A stretch of DNA of 64,000 nt, taken from Lachnospiraceae bacterium (GTDB lineage Bacteria; Bacillota; Clostridia; Lachnospirales; Lachnospiraceae). Under the pieces are notes generated by a model. That model searched no databases, was not told the origin of the DNA, and saw only the letters and a list, made by a program, of their open reading frames with translations. Position numbers and translations under genes: made by a program. Each line of letters begins with the position of its first letter. The stretch's first letter is position 1. The stretch is taken from assembly GCA_003979345.1 (NCBI GenBank), contig RYVZ01000005.1:62001-126000 (forward strand), written 5' to 3'. This document shows, one piece after another, positions 1 to 9,590 of the stretch.

Positions 1-227
1 ACACGCTTATGCCACAATTCGCGAATCATCATTCCCCCTAAAAGCAGGATTGCGGATACCACACAATAACTTAAAATATCCCTCAAATTTGCACCCCGAA
101 AACAAAAACGCAGGATCAGCAGCAGTACCAGCTCTATGACGTAATAGATGGCGAACAATTTTGCTGCATGTACGAATCGTTGCCTGTTTTGATGATTTAT
201 CCTTTTTTCCATTGTCTTGTTTTCCAT
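1..227 (-). CDS. small membrane protein, C-terminus beyond window edge
   Basis: An open frame starts with ATG at 227 and runs off the left edge with no stop, giving at least 75 residues. After a basic N-terminus with repeated K/R/Q it has a first hydrophobic segment (about residues 21-41, rich in L, I, V) and a second one (about 53-70). This suggests a small protein with two or more membrane passes. A weak AGGGA-type ribosome binding site lies 8-12 bases upstream. It follows the NeuB-like gene by 44 bases and is probably in the same operon. I do not recognise the family. Confidence 0.55.
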   Translation of the reverse strand, partial: MENKTMEKRINHQNRQRFVHAAKLFAIYYVIELVLLLILRFCFRGANLRDILSYCVVSAILLLGGMMIRELWHKR

Positions 228-271
228 GTAAAAATCCCTGCTTTCGCCAAATTCCACAAATTATCGCACGT

Positions 272-1147
272 TTAATGCTTCCTGTATTTCAGCTTTTCCC
301 TCTGCACCGCCTCGATCGGCAGAATCTCCTGCAGCTTTGGACGCAGCGCTTTATATGCCGCCTCCAGATCGCGCTTTAATTTTCTGACGCCCTCCGGTTC
401 TAACGACGCGGCATGGTCAGTTCCCTTCCATGTACGATCCAGCGTGTAATGGCGTTCTATCGTCGATGCGCCGAGCGCATACGCCGCAATATCCACTGCA
501 ATTCCCAAATGATGCCCCGAAAAACCAATTTCTTTTACCCTATGTCCGTAATTCTCGCGCACGCGGTTGATCTCCAAAAGACAGACATCCTCAAACGGAA
601 CCGGATAACCGGAGGTGCAGACATAAAGTACAAGATCTCTGGCACGTCCGTTCTGTTCAAACAGCGTGATCAACGTCTCTTCCTCTTCATGCGTCGTCAT
701 GCCGAGTGACACATGGATCTCTCCGTCATAATGCGCGCAGAGCCATGTCAGCATTTCGATATGGTTATTGCAGGCGGACGGAATTTTGATCAGTGCGGGC
801 TTTAATTCCGCGATCTCCTTCGCGCTTGTCAAATCCCATACCGACGTGCTGTAAGTAATTCCAAATTCTTCGCACCACGCCTTGAGCTGCACGTGCTGTT
901 CGATGTCAAATTCCAAAAATTCCCTGTGCTCCCCGTATGTTTTTCCATAGGCGAACGCCGGATTCGGATGCGGTGCATCATACTGTTCCGGCGTCAGCAG
1001 TTCCCTCACGCATCTTTTTTGAAACTTGACGATATCCGCCTTGCAGTAGATTGCCGCCATCTTGATCATCTCTTTGGCGATCTCCATATCTCCTTTATGA
1101 TTACAGCCTATTTCCGCGATCATGCGCGGCTTCTTATATTCCGTCAT
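272..1147 (-). CDS. NeuB-family nonulosonate synthase-like protein lacking the SAF domain
   Basis: TIM-barrel enzyme of the N-acetylneuraminate/pseudaminate synthase family, which condenses phosphoenolpyruvate with a 6-carbon amino sugar. Family motifs are visible: AEIGCNHKGD (residues 11-20), KFQKR, the GFSGHHLGIAVDIAAYALGA stretch and GTDHAASLEP (about 242-251). Typical members have 335-350 residues and end in an antifreeze-like SAF domain; this one has 291 and stops at the end of the barrel. Only 44 bases separate its stop from the next gene, so no hidden frameshifted SAF follows. The start at 1147 is chosen because GGGAGGT precedes it; an ATG 45 bases further upstream lacks such a site. 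The substrate is unknown. The pseI gene at 38165-39274 is the full-length family member. Confidence 0.85.
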   Translation of the reverse strand: MTEYKKPRMIAEIGCNHKGDMEIAKEMIKMAAIYCKADIVKFQKRCVRELLTPEQYDAPHPNPAFAYGKTYGEHREFLEFDIEQHVQLKAWCEEFGITYSTSVWDLTSAKEIAELKPALIKIPSACNNHIEMLTWLCAHYDGEIHVSLGMTTHEEEETLITLFEQNGRARDLVLYVCTSGYPVPFEDVCLLEINRVRENYGHRVKEIGFSGHHLGIAVDIAAYALGASTIERHYTLDRTWKGTDHAASLEPEGVRKLKRDLEAAYKALRPKLQEILPIEAVQREKLKYRKH

Positions 1148-1256
1148 CCGAATTACCTCCCTTATTCCCATTCCGTCCCATGTGATCCGCAATTACGAGT
1201 ATCTGCCGCCCAATGTTCTGCCAACGCAGGATTCGGCACTTTGTCCCCGCAAAGCG

Positions 1257-2837
1257 CTATGCCTTATCCGCGCAGGGTACGGCACTCTGTATACTCCATG
1301 CACATCGCTCCACCGCGTCAAGCTGTCCGCGGATACTCCGCGCTACATAGTCCACATACCCTTTCATCCCCTCTTCCTCAGTCAGCACGCCGCCCTTCTC
1401 ATAATTTGATACCACAAAATAACCCTGAAACGAGCTTAAGCCAAACGCCTTTAACTCCGCACGTACATCATGCGCAGATATGGACACGTTTCCATCTAAA
1501 ATATCTTTCATAACCGCTTCGCACTCTTCCACAGATCCGACATAGAAGACCCCCGGACCATTCCGAAACGGCGTATCTCCAAAAATAAACGTCGGAATAC
1601 CGTTGATCATGGACTCCAACAGCACTGTTCCGTTGCAGGACGCCGTCGCCTTGCAACGTTTGACAAGCTCCTTAGAATCCACATCACTCCTGATCAGATG
1701 CACATTCGGGATTTTCGCCAGTCTGTCATAAAAATCCTTATTACGGTACGGTTGGACAAAATGCTCCTTGACATACAGCCTGATACCAAATTTCTCAAGC
1801 GCCGACGCCAGAATTTCAATCATCAGCTCCTGCTCCACAAAGGCGCCCCCCTTCGGCAGCGTCGTCGCTTCCGGCTGTAAGTGTAAAAAGAAAATCACAA
1901 ACGGTTCGTCTTCCTGCGGCATCCTGTCCGCCAGATTATCATAATAGTGCACATCTCTCATTGCCTTAAGCTTGATGCGCCCACGCTTCAAATAAACGTT
2001 ATCCTGCCGCACTTTTCTAAGACCATCTTTTACGCCATTCAGACTTTTATCAGAAAGCGATATCTTCAATGCGTGTCTGAGCCACAAGTAATGTCTTTGC
2101 CAGACATTCCTTCTCTTAAAATACGACATGAATATTTCCCTGCGCACCGCAATATGATGCTTCTTTGTCATGCCCCGGTGTACCGCCTTATCATCCAGTC
2201 CCCGATTTTCATGTCTGAGCGCCTGATAATAATGCTCCAGGTCCTCCGGCAGCGTGATCTCCTTTTCCTCCCGACAGGACAGATAATTCCGGTATGTGTT
2301 CTCCCACATATTTTCCATGTCCGTACAATACGCAAGCCGCGGCGGAATGCTCGTATCCGAACAGAAGCTCATTGGAATGCCATATACCCTGCCGAGCGCA
2401 TAGATCACATAATCATGGCAGTGGTGCGGAATATTAGAAAAGCAAATGTAGTTAATCTTTTTCGTGACAATCATATGATTCCAAAAACGAAGATGATCCA
2501 GATAAAAATGTTTGCTCTCATCCATTGTGTAAATGTGACGCTCAAAATTTCGCACAAGCATCTGCATTGCCGTGGACTCATAGGGGATCATCGCTTCCAG
2601 CAGTTCTCTGGATAGCGGCAGAAGCGCATTCATGTCGTAGAATTCCCTGTAACGGTTATGTTCACAGACATCGTAATTTACACAGGTATACTTGTCCTCG
2701 TACACATCCATTCCGTCGCTGCATTTTGTTGTGATCACGCAGGTATGGATCGGCAGTATCCGGTCCACCCTGCGAAGCATTTCGGACTGAAAACCATGGC
2801 AGGAATCCACGCCCTCGAAAAACAGATTTAACTCCAT
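1257..2837 (-). CDS. capsule-type GT-B glycosyltransferase (KpsS/LipB-like)
   Basis: 526-residue soluble protein. The C-terminal half resembles capsular polysaccharide synthesis proteins: a segment with VKEHFVQPYRNKDFYDRL, then HLIRSDVDSKELV and a GTVLLESMINGIPTFIFGD block typical of the nucleotide-sugar-binding part of GT-B enzymes that use CMP-activated acidic sugars or Kdo. The N-terminal half is less familiar. The start at 2837 has GGAGGT eight bases upstream; an in-frame start 105 bases upstream has no such site. It lies directly upstream of the SAF-less NeuB-like gene, so a role in transferring an acidic sugar is tempting but unproven. Confidence 0.7.
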   Translation of the reverse strand: MELNLFFEGVDSCHGFQSEMLRRVDRILPIHTCVITTKCSDGMDVYEDKYTCVNYDVCEHNRYREFYDMNALLPLSRELLEAMIPYESTAMQMLVRNFERHIYTMDESKHFYLDHLRFWNHMIVTKKINYICFSNIPHHCHDYVIYALGRVYGIPMSFCSDTSIPPRLAYCTDMENMWENTYRNYLSCREEKEITLPEDLEHYYQALRHENRGLDDKAVHRGMTKKHHIAVRREIFMSYFKRRNVWQRHYLWLRHALKISLSDKSLNGVKDGLRKVRQDNVYLKRGRIKLKAMRDVHYYDNLADRMPQEDEPFVIFFLHLQPEATTLPKGGAFVEQELMIEILASALEKFGIRLYVKEHFVQPYRNKDFYDRLAKIPNVHLIRSDVDSKELVKRCKATASCNGTVLLESMINGIPTFIFGDTPFRNGPGVFYVGSVEECEAVMKDILDGNVSISAHDVRAELKAFGLSSFQGYFVVSNYEKGGVLTEEEGMKGYVDYVARSIRGQLDAVERCAWSIQSAVPCADKA

Positions 2838-2951
2838 GCAGTCATACCTCCGCTTCGTTTTTTCCCATGCACCAGCATCCCTCATTTTGCTGCCCTGCAT
2901 CACAGATTTGGCGCATGAACGCTTTTGCCGGCGTTTCCCCAAAAACTGCTT

Positions 2952-4718
2952 TTATCCCTTTACGCCATGCTCATTCAATAAGATCTTCCCGTTTTCAACG
3001 CGGTAGATCAGGTCGCAGTTCTCGATCGTTTTCAGGCGGTGCGCGATGATCAGCATTGTCTTTTTGCCGTGAAAATGATCGATCGCCTCCATGATCGCCG
3101 CCTCCGTGTCATTGTCAAGCGCCGACGTCGCCTCGTCGAGCACCAGAATCTCCGGATTATGATACAGCGCTCTCGCAATACCGATGCGCTGGCGCTGTCC
3201 GCCCGATATGCGCACGCCGCGCTCGCCGATCTTCGTATCCAGTCCTTCCGGCAGTCCTTCTACAAATTCCTGTAGCTGCGCTTCCCGAAGAACCTCCCAC
3301 ACGCGGGTCTCATCAATTTCTTCGACATCCATGCCAAACGCCACGTTCGCAGAGATCGTATCATCCACCAGTCCGATAAACTGCGGGATATAGCCGATAT
3401 CGTGCAGCCATCCGCCATAGTCGGAAAACACATCGACGCCGCCGCAGGTGATCTTCCCCGCCTCCGGTTTTAGGAGACCAAGCATCACATCGACGATCGT
3501 TGACTTTCCGGCGCCGGAGGGTCCCATGATCCCGACGGATTTTCCGAGCGGAATCGTCATGCCGGCATCTTTGAAAATATAAGTCTCCGAATTTGGGTAG
3601 TGGTACGTAATACCCTCACAGAGAATGCTCCCTGTAAGCGGCAGCTTATGCGCAATGTCCGTATTGCGCACATTCTGCTCCACGCTCTTTCGATAGCCGT
3701 CTTCGTCAGGCATGTCCACATTATCATAGACAAAATCCAATGTCGGCTTGTAATAGGCAATATTGGCAAGGTAGGTGCTCATACGGCTCGCGCATGGCAT
3801 CAGGCGCATGGCAGCGACCGCAAACGCCATGAGCTGCGGCGCAATATCCGTAACACTTCCTCCCATTGCAACCGCTGCGAGCATATAGATCAGTACGCCG
3901 CAAATGCAGACTGTCTCGATCAAAAGCTTCGGCACCGACCCGATCAGATTATTATCGCGGACAAGCTGATAATAACGTTTCCCGTATTTGATGTAAGCAT
4001 TCAGAAAGGACTGCTCCTTATCGTAGACTTTCACGTCCTTAATACTATTGATGGACTGGATGATGCTCTTATACATCAGCCCCTGCTTCACGCGGGACTC
4101 CTGTCCGATTGAGCCGGCGCGCGGCTTTAAGAAACGGTTGACAAGAAGCATCGTGACAACGAGCAGCACACCGATCACGAGCGTCATCTTAAAATCCGTT
4201 ACCAATACCGTAACGCCCAGAAACAGCGCAACAACAAGTTCGGTCAATAGCTGCATGCATTGCAGCAGCAGGCTGAATACGCCGGTCGTATCGCTGTAGA
4301 CCGTACGCAGAATATCACCGCTGTTCACATTCAGGTAATATTCATAGGGTTTATGCAGATAGATCTGCAAAAGATCCCGCGAGATACGGTACTGGCAGTT
4401 TGCGATAAACGTATGCTGCACATAATACAGAAGCAGCATATACAAATTTTTTCCGATAAAAATGACGATCAGCGCGCCTAAAATCACGATCAGGAGCTGT
4501 TTCGTCGTCTGAATATGCAAAAGACCACAGATCGCATTCATATACCATGTGCCATGGAGCGCATCCTCGCTGACAATGAGCTGCGCAAGCGGCAGGATCA
4601 TCGATACGCTCAACGTTTCTAAGAGAGCGCCGATGATGATCATGATGACGAGCAAGATCACGCGCTGTTTCTGTTTTTTGTTTAATACTTTTTGAAATTT
4701 CGTAATGATCTCTTTCAT
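2952..4718 (-). CDS. ABC transporter, fused membrane and ATPase domains (PglK/MsbA-like flippase)
   Basis: 588-residue half-transporter with an N-terminal membrane domain (about residues 18-320, several hydrophobic helices) and a C-terminal ATPase. Visible motifs are Walker A GPSGAGKST (399-407), signature ISGGQRQR (about 504-511), Walker B/D-loop VLDEATSALD (about 526-535) and the H-loop in IIAHRL. Proteins of this type flip lipid-linked oligosaccharides (PglK, WlaB) or lipids (MsbA). A glycan flippase role fits because it sits among glycosyltransferases and no Wzx gene occurs in the window. A second transporter of similar length and layout lies at 46852-48591. Confidence 0.9.
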   Translation of the reverse strand: MKEIITKFQKVLNKKQKQRVILLVIMIIIGALLETLSVSMILPLAQLIVSEDALHGTWYMNAICGLLHIQTTKQLLIVILGALIVIFIGKNLYMLLLYYVQHTFIANCQYRISRDLLQIYLHKPYEYYLNVNSGDILRTVYSDTTGVFSLLLQCMQLLTELVVALFLGVTVLVTDFKMTLVIGVLLVVTMLLVNRFLKPRAGSIGQESRVKQGLMYKSIIQSINSIKDVKVYDKEQSFLNAYIKYGKRYYQLVRDNNLIGSVPKLLIETVCICGVLIYMLAAVAMGGSVTDIAPQLMAFAVAAMRLMPCASRMSTYLANIAYYKPTLDFVYDNVDMPDEDGYRKSVEQNVRNTDIAHKLPLTGSILCEGITYHYPNSETYIFKDAGMTIPLGKSVGIMGPSGAGKSTIVDVMLGLLKPEAGKITCGGVDVFSDYGGWLHDIGYIPQFIGLVDDTISANVAFGMDVEEIDETRVWEVLREAQLQEFVEGLPEGLDTKIGERGVRISGGQRQRIGIARALYHNPEILVLDEATSALDNDTEAAIMEAIDHFHGKKTMLIIAHRLKTIENCDLIYRVENGKILLNEHGVKG

Positions 4719-4790
4719 CGCTCTTTATCCCTTAATGTCTTTCAAACATATTATTTTACCACATATTTCCTGTAATTGCAAAAAATACGC

Positions 4791-5654
4791 TCACTTGTAC
4801 GCTCTGTGAAATAACAGCCGGAAAACAAGCCCCGGCAGTCCCAGCAGGCGCTTTTTCCTTTTCTGCGCCGCTTTTTCGGAGTCCGTTCTTTGTAGATAGG
4901 TCTGCACCGTCTCATTTTGTGATGCAATACGTTTGGCTTTATGCAATAACAGATTTTTATGCTCCTCAGCCCATCCAGTCGGCACATAAGCGCGCGCACT
5001 GAATGCATGTTTCTCCAAAAAATCGTCCGCATTTCCGATCAGATTCCGATGCGCACCAATAAATTCCGCCAATTCATCAAACTGCGCCTCTGTCATATGA
5101 TTGGCATGCAGGCAGAGCGTGTCGAAGCGCTTCGGCACGCGCGGCTCGGAAATCGTACAGGGCAGAAACAGCAGCCCCGCGCGGCGGTACGGCATGCTGC
5201 CATAGCCGTCCGTGACAGAAGTAAATCCGAGTTTCTTCAATGCTTTTAACGTTTTTCTGTCAAAAGTATGACCCGGAGCCATGAACATCGTCGCAGGAAT
5301 CCCCTTTTTTTCAAAAATCTCCTGCCCTTTCCGGAGCTTTTCATACTGTTCCTGATAAGGCAGTCCTGCAAACTCACTAAATGCATTCACGCCCAAAAGT
5401 CCTGACTTTCCGGTCACATAGACATGCTGAAAACCATGCTGCGCAATCACCCATCCCCGCCCCTTTAACGCATGGATGCGCTCCCAGAAATCCGCCTCCG
5501 GCTCCCGGATTCGAAGCGTTTTGTCCTGATTATCCGGCACGACGCCAATGATCGGATGAATCTGATATTGTTCGAATAAAGCTGCCAGACGTTCAAACTT
5601 TTCCCAATCCATGTCAGGTGTAATATCATCTAACCGTATGAGTAACCGCTGCAT
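4791..5654 (-). CDS. DUF2334-like/polysaccharide deacetylase-family protein
   Basis: 287 residues, predicted soluble. The N-terminus has RLDDITPDMDW, a D-D motif expected for metal binding in NodB-like deacetylases. Further on are AQHGFQH (histidines for the metal site) and MAPGHTFD. This fits the predicted deacetylase group that includes DUF2334, acting on N- or O-acetyl groups of a sugar. The C-terminus is rich in K and R and ends in a short hydrophobic tail, possibly for peripheral membrane contact. The start at 5654 is preceded by GGAGGA at a good distance; a start 18 bases upstream lacks this. The substrate is unknown, but the locus contains several N-acetylated sugars. Confidence 0.75.
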   Translation of the reverse strand: MQRLLIRLDDITPDMDWEKFERLAALFEQYQIHPIIGVVPDNQDKTLRIREPEADFWERIHALKGRGWVIAQHGFQHVYVTGKSGLLGVNAFSEFAGLPYQEQYEKLRKGQEIFEKKGIPATMFMAPGHTFDRKTLKALKKLGFTSVTDGYGSMPYRRAGLLFLPCTISEPRVPKRFDTLCLHANHMTEAQFDELAEFIGAHRNLIGNADDFLEKHAFSARAYVPTGWAEEHKNLLLHKAKRIASQNETVQTYLQRTDSEKAAQKRKKRLLGLPGLVFRLLFHRAYK

Positions 5655-5740
5655 GGCGTGTCCTCCTGTCATTTGTTATTCCATGCTAATCCCCATGTAT
5701 ATCGCAAGTCCTGCCTGTAACAAGCTTAACCGCCTTTCAT

Positions 5741-7645
5741 TCAACAAGAATGCGTTTTGCCCTGCCTTTCCTGCAGCATCCACTGCTCCAACATCAGGAT
5801 ATACCAAAGCTTCTCGCTATAAATGCCCCTCTCGGTATAATCTTTCCAATAAGAATCCGCTGTGCGCATATCGATCACATCCGCACAATATCTTTTTGCG
5901 TCACTGATCAGGCTCTGCGCCCACTCGCGTAGTTCCCCGGTCTTTAACCATTCATGAAGCGGGATACTGAATCCTTTTTTCGGTCGTTCCATCAGTTCTT
6001 TTGGCACATAGCGGTAAAGCACGTCGCGCATGACCCGCTTGGTGACGCCCCCGCTAAACTTATATTCCATCGGCAGCGTCCACGCAAATTCCACTATGTC
6101 CCGATCCAAAAGTGGCATTCTTGTCTCTAGTGAATAGTTCATTCCGGACCTATCCACTTTAACCAAAATATCGTCAGGGAGATATTGCAGCGCATCCATT
6201 AACATCAAGTTCTCCACACGTTCTTTCAGATATCCGTCCGGATATTCTGCATTGGCGTCCGGCAGACTCTTATGGTTCCCCGTAAGATACCCGCTGCGCG
6301 CCTCATCCCGTCCGTTAAACCGGTGCGCCTGTTCCAATGTCTCCATGTTCAGATAGGCGCCTGCCTTAAACAAAAGTTCGTTCCTGCCTGCAATTCTGCC
6401 GCACACATTACCCGCAGCATGCCGTATTCCCCGCGGAAGCCGGTGATATTTCTTTTTTAGCTTTTCCAATTCGTCTTCGGCTGTCCGATAGGTGTTATAG
6501 CCGCAAAACAATTCGTCGCCCGCGTCTCCGGACAGCGATACGGTCACATGCTGCCGCGTCATTCTGCTTACCAGCATCGTCGGGATCTGGGAGGAATCCG
6601 CAAACGGCTCTCCAAAGCATTCTGCCAGCACCGGAATCACCTCACATGCCTCGCGCTTCCCTACATAAAGCTCCGTATGCGCCGTTTTTAAGTGTGCGGC
6701 AATTGCCTTTGCATATTCCGCTTCATTATAGTTTTCCGTCTCAAAACCGATTGTAAACGTGCGGACCGATATATCGCTCACCGCCTGCATAATGCTGACG
6801 ACAAGCGCCGAGTCGATTCCGCCTGATAAAAAAGCGCCAAGCGGCACGTCGGAGATCATCTGACCCCTGACCGTCTCTTTCAGCAGCCGTTCGAGTTCGT
6901 CCGCCGCCTCCGTAAGCGTTCCCGTAAACGGATGCGCTTCGCCATCCTTTGCCGCCTGCTTCAAGTCCCAATACTTCTGCTTCTCCCTTTTCAGCGTTGC
7001 CACGTCCACCGAGAGCCATGTTCCGGGCGTCAGCTTATATATATCCTGATAAATGGTATAGGGCGCAGGAATATAGCCGTATTGAAAATATAACGGAAGC
7101 ACCCTTTCCTCAATTGCATTATGAAAATCTGATAGCGCCCTGATTGCCGCAATATCCGAGGCAAATACAAAGCTTCCGTTCACGCTCCCATAGTAAAGCG
7201 GTTTCTCCCCCATACGGTCGCGCGCGAGATATACTTTTCCCTCTTTCCTGTCATACAACGCTAGCGCAAACATGCCTTTCATAGTGCGAAGCGTCTGTTC
7301 CACACCGTAAAAAGAAAATGCCCTTAAAATAACCTCCGTATCGGAATTACCCCGCCAAAAATTGGTTTCGCCGTCTTTTTCCAACTGTCTCCGAAGCTCT
7401 CGGAAATTATAGACCTCGCCGTTATATACCAAAACATAGCGCCCATCGAGAGACTTCATCGGCTGCGCGCCGTTTTCGCTTAAGTCCACAATGGCAAGCC
7501 TGCGGTGCCCTAACGCTACGCGCCTGTTCTCATCCAGAAAGACGCCGCCCGCATCAGGTCCTCTGTGAACCATTCTCTGATTCATTTTTTGTATCTCACC
7601 GGCACCGTCTCCCCGGTATCCGATGATGCCCGCTATCCCGCACAT
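5741..7645 (-). CDS. asparagine synthase-like glutamine amidotransferase (first copy)
   Basis: 634 residues with the usual AsnB architecture: an N-terminal nucleophile glutaminase domain with Cys2 (MCGIAG), RLAIVDLSENGAQPM and VYNGEVYN, then an ATP-pyrophosphatase domain with the PP-loop SGGIDS (274-279) and SLSGDAGDELFCGY. All visible catalytic motifs are intact. In housekeeping form it makes asparagine, but in polysaccharide loci relatives such as WbpS and WbtH are thought to amidate uronic acids, for example GalNAcA to GalNAcA-amide. Because WbpP- and WbpO-type enzymes are in the window, sugar amidation is the more interesting reading; it is inference. GGAAGGGAG precedes the start. A paralogue lies at 9591-11552. 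Confidence 0.9.
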   Translation of the reverse strand: MCGIAGIIGYRGDGAGEIQKMNQRMVHRGPDAGGVFLDENRRVALGHRRLAIVDLSENGAQPMKSLDGRYVLVYNGEVYNFRELRRQLEKDGETNFWRGNSDTEVILRAFSFYGVEQTLRTMKGMFALALYDRKEGKVYLARDRMGEKPLYYGSVNGSFVFASDIAAIRALSDFHNAIEERVLPLYFQYGYIPAPYTIYQDIYKLTPGTWLSVDVATLKREKQKYWDLKQAAKDGEAHPFTGTLTEAADELERLLKETVRGQMISDVPLGAFLSGGIDSALVVSIMQAVSDISVRTFTIGFETENYNEAEYAKAIAAHLKTAHTELYVGKREACEVIPVLAECFGEPFADSSQIPTMLVSRMTRQHVTVSLSGDAGDELFCGYNTYRTAEDELEKLKKKYHRLPRGIRHAAGNVCGRIAGRNELLFKAGAYLNMETLEQAHRFNGRDEARSGYLTGNHKSLPDANAEYPDGYLKERVENLMLMDALQYLPDDILVKVDRSGMNYSLETRMPLLDRDIVEFAWTLPMEYKFSGGVTKRVMRDVLYRYVPKELMERPKKGFSIPLHEWLKTGELREWAQSLISDAKRYCADVIDMRTADSYWKDYTERGIYSEKLWYILMLEQWMLQERQGKTHSC

Positions 7646-7702
7646 GTCGTGCTCCCTTCCTTTTACGCTAATCTATAGGCGATTGCAAAACACCTTTTAC
7701 GC

Positions 7703-8464
7703 TCAATGATTCGTCAGCTTCCCGATCACCCCGGTCACGGCATGGTACAGCTTCGGCATCGCGCCGCGCACTTCCTCGCCGTTATAAAACACCGCAGGCG
7801 TTCCTCCGAACGACTCCTTAAACTTCGTGATGTTTTCAACATCCTCCGCCTTTCCCGCGCCGCCCCAATCATACTGCCGCTTACCCAGTTTCTTAAAATA
7901 GAGCATGTCCTGATAATGAAGATAACGGTTTGCAAATCCTATAATATTCGTTGTAACGCTCTCATCGGTCCGAAACTGAGAAACCGAATGGAGCAGCCGT
8001 GCACGTACATCATCCATCACATACGTATGGCAGACAAGCAGTTTATCGCCGATATAAGCGGTTGTAAGCGCTATCGCCCCCGCCCCGGCATACCGCCGCA
8101 TCATGTCGCGGCATTTCTCCTTCTCATGATAAGAAACGCCCTTGCTCGCCCAAAACTGCTCCAAGAAATCCGTAAACGCCAAAATATCCTGCTCCGTGAT
8201 CTCTTTTCCACAGCGGAATGTGCAGGTAACCCCCTCCTTGGGCGCACGGCGCACCTTATAGCGGCAGTTCCCTGACAGGCGCGACAGGATCATCGGCTCA
8301 TCCTCTGTCAGATCACTCAGCAGTGTCTCAAATTTCTGAGATTTTACACCAATCGGTTTTTCCGCCTGCTGATAGCGGATCACACCATTCATACCCAGTG
8401 CATGTTCCGCATACCAGCAGTCTATGATCGGAATGCGTTTATTCTTTTTTGATATGATCAGCAT
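7703..8464 (-). CDS. FemAB/GNAT-fold acyltransferase-like protein
   Basis: 253 residues, no membrane segment. The middle (LSRLSGNCRYKVRRA, then a DFLEQFWASKG segment) and the C-terminal YDWGGAG...ITKFKESFGG pattern are typical of FemAB-related double-GNAT proteins, which transfer acyl or aminoacyl groups. It is shorter than the second FemAB-like protein at 24237-25295. The start has GGGAGGAACA directly upstream. It sits between the first amidotransferase and a GT4 gene with 12 bases to the next start, so it is cotranscribed. Acylation of an amino sugar in the glycan is a reasonable guess; the donor and acceptor are unknown. Confidence 0.7.
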   Translation of the reverse strand: MLIISKKNKRIPIIDCWYAEHALGMNGVIRYQQAEKPIGVKSQKFETLLSDLTEDEPMILSRLSGNCRYKVRRAPKEGVTCTFRCGKEITEQDILAFTDFLEQFWASKGVSYHEKEKCRDMMRRYAGAGAIALTTAYIGDKLLVCHTYVMDDVRARLLHSVSQFRTDESVTTNIIGFANRYLHYQDMLYFKKLGKRQYDWGGAGKAEDVENITKFKESFGGTPAVFYNGEEVRGAMPKLYHAVTGVIGKLTNH

Positions 8465-8476
8465 TGTTCCTCCCGT

Positions 8477-9574
8477 CTACGCTTTCATAAACTGCGCAAT
8501 ATAATCCATCCACATCTGATTGACTTTCTTTGGCTCCAAGTCCTCTTTGATCTTCGCGGCATTAACGCCAAGCCGTTCCTCCAGCTCTGGATCATCCATG
8601 ATCCGGCGCAGCGCCCGCGTAAGCGCATCCGTGTCGCCGACAGGAATAAGCAGCCCGTTCTCACCATCCTTGATGACTGTGCGCGGACCGCCGCACGGAC
8701 AGTCCGTGGAAACACAGGCAAGCCCCAAAGCCATCGCCTCTAATAAGGCGTTCGGCATTCCCTCGACATCGGAGGAAAGCACGAAAATACCCGCCTCCCC
8801 GATTGCCTCCGCCACCTGACCGCAACTTCCCATCAGCTTCACCCTGTCCTGCATCTTCAGCTCCGCGATCAGCGCCGCAAGCTTCTCCTTTGTATCCCCG
8901 TCCCCGTACAATTTCAGCACATAATCCGGATAATCCGGCGCGACGGCGGCAAACGCCCGTATGAGCATCTCGTGATTTTTTACTTTATGAAGCCTGCCAA
9001 CCGTTACGATCTCACGCTTTCGTTCACCCTCAAACCGCGGTCTGATAAAATCGGAGTGGAGCGGGCTCATCAGAACGATAGCTTTTCTTCTGACAGAGGG
9101 CGCAAAAAAATCTCTCGCCTCCTCCGTTTGGAAAACAGCTCCCTCCGCAAAACGGAACAGAACTTTCGCGAGAATACGCCGTACTTTTGTCCCATATTCC
9201 CTCGCAGGCGCGCTCCGCACCGATACGATGGACTTTGTCTTTGTAAAGCGCGTTGCAAGCACCGCCCTGATGTTCGCTTTTCCTATAAAGGAAACCAATA
9301 CCTGTACGCGGAGCTCTTTCACACATCTGCGCAAAACGGTTATGCGTGCTGCTGCTTTATGAAGCCTGCTTCCGTTTTCCGGCGCCTCCAGCATTACGCG
9401 TTCCACTTTCGGATGGAGCGGATAGCATTCCTTTCCGTCCGGATTTTCGGTGATCATAAAAACCTTCCAGCCTTTGTCGCAAAACCCGTTTGCGAGATTA
9501 CTGATCACACGCTCGGCTCCGCCCATCTGCAGCGTCGATATATAAAAAGCGATCCGCTCCCTATCTGCTCCCAT
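8477..9574 (-). CDS. GT4 glycosyltransferase a
   Basis: 365-residue GT-B enzyme of family GT4, cytoplasmic and probably membrane-associated. The N-terminal domain starts with ISTLQMGGAERVISNLANGF. The C-terminal donor domain shows TVGRLHKVKNHEMLIRAF and then the E-x7-E region with SSDVEGMPNALLEAMALG and STDCPCGGP. The TDCPCGGP motif is shared with the GT4 enzymes at 11568-12713 and 12809-13966, so the three are close paralogues; similar motifs occur in HexNAc transferases of the PglH/PglJ type. AAAGGAGAAGG precedes the start. It would add one sugar to a lipid-linked intermediate; donor and linkage cannot be read from the sequence. Confidence 0.9.
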   Translation of the reverse strand: MGADRERIAFYISTLQMGGAERVISNLANGFCDKGWKVFMITENPDGKECYPLHPKVERVMLEAPENGSRLHKAAARITVLRRCVKELRVQVLVSFIGKANIRAVLATRFTKTKSIVSVRSAPAREYGTKVRRILAKVLFRFAEGAVFQTEEARDFFAPSVRRKAIVLMSPLHSDFIRPRFEGERKREIVTVGRLHKVKNHEMLIRAFAAVAPDYPDYVLKLYGDGDTKEKLAALIAELKMQDRVKLMGSCGQVAEAIGEAGIFVLSSDVEGMPNALLEAMALGLACVSTDCPCGGPRTVIKDGENGLLIPVGDTDALTRALRRIMDDPELEERLGVNAAKIKEDLEPKKVNQMWMDYIAQFMKA

Positions 9575-9590
9575 ATTTCTGCCTTCTCCT

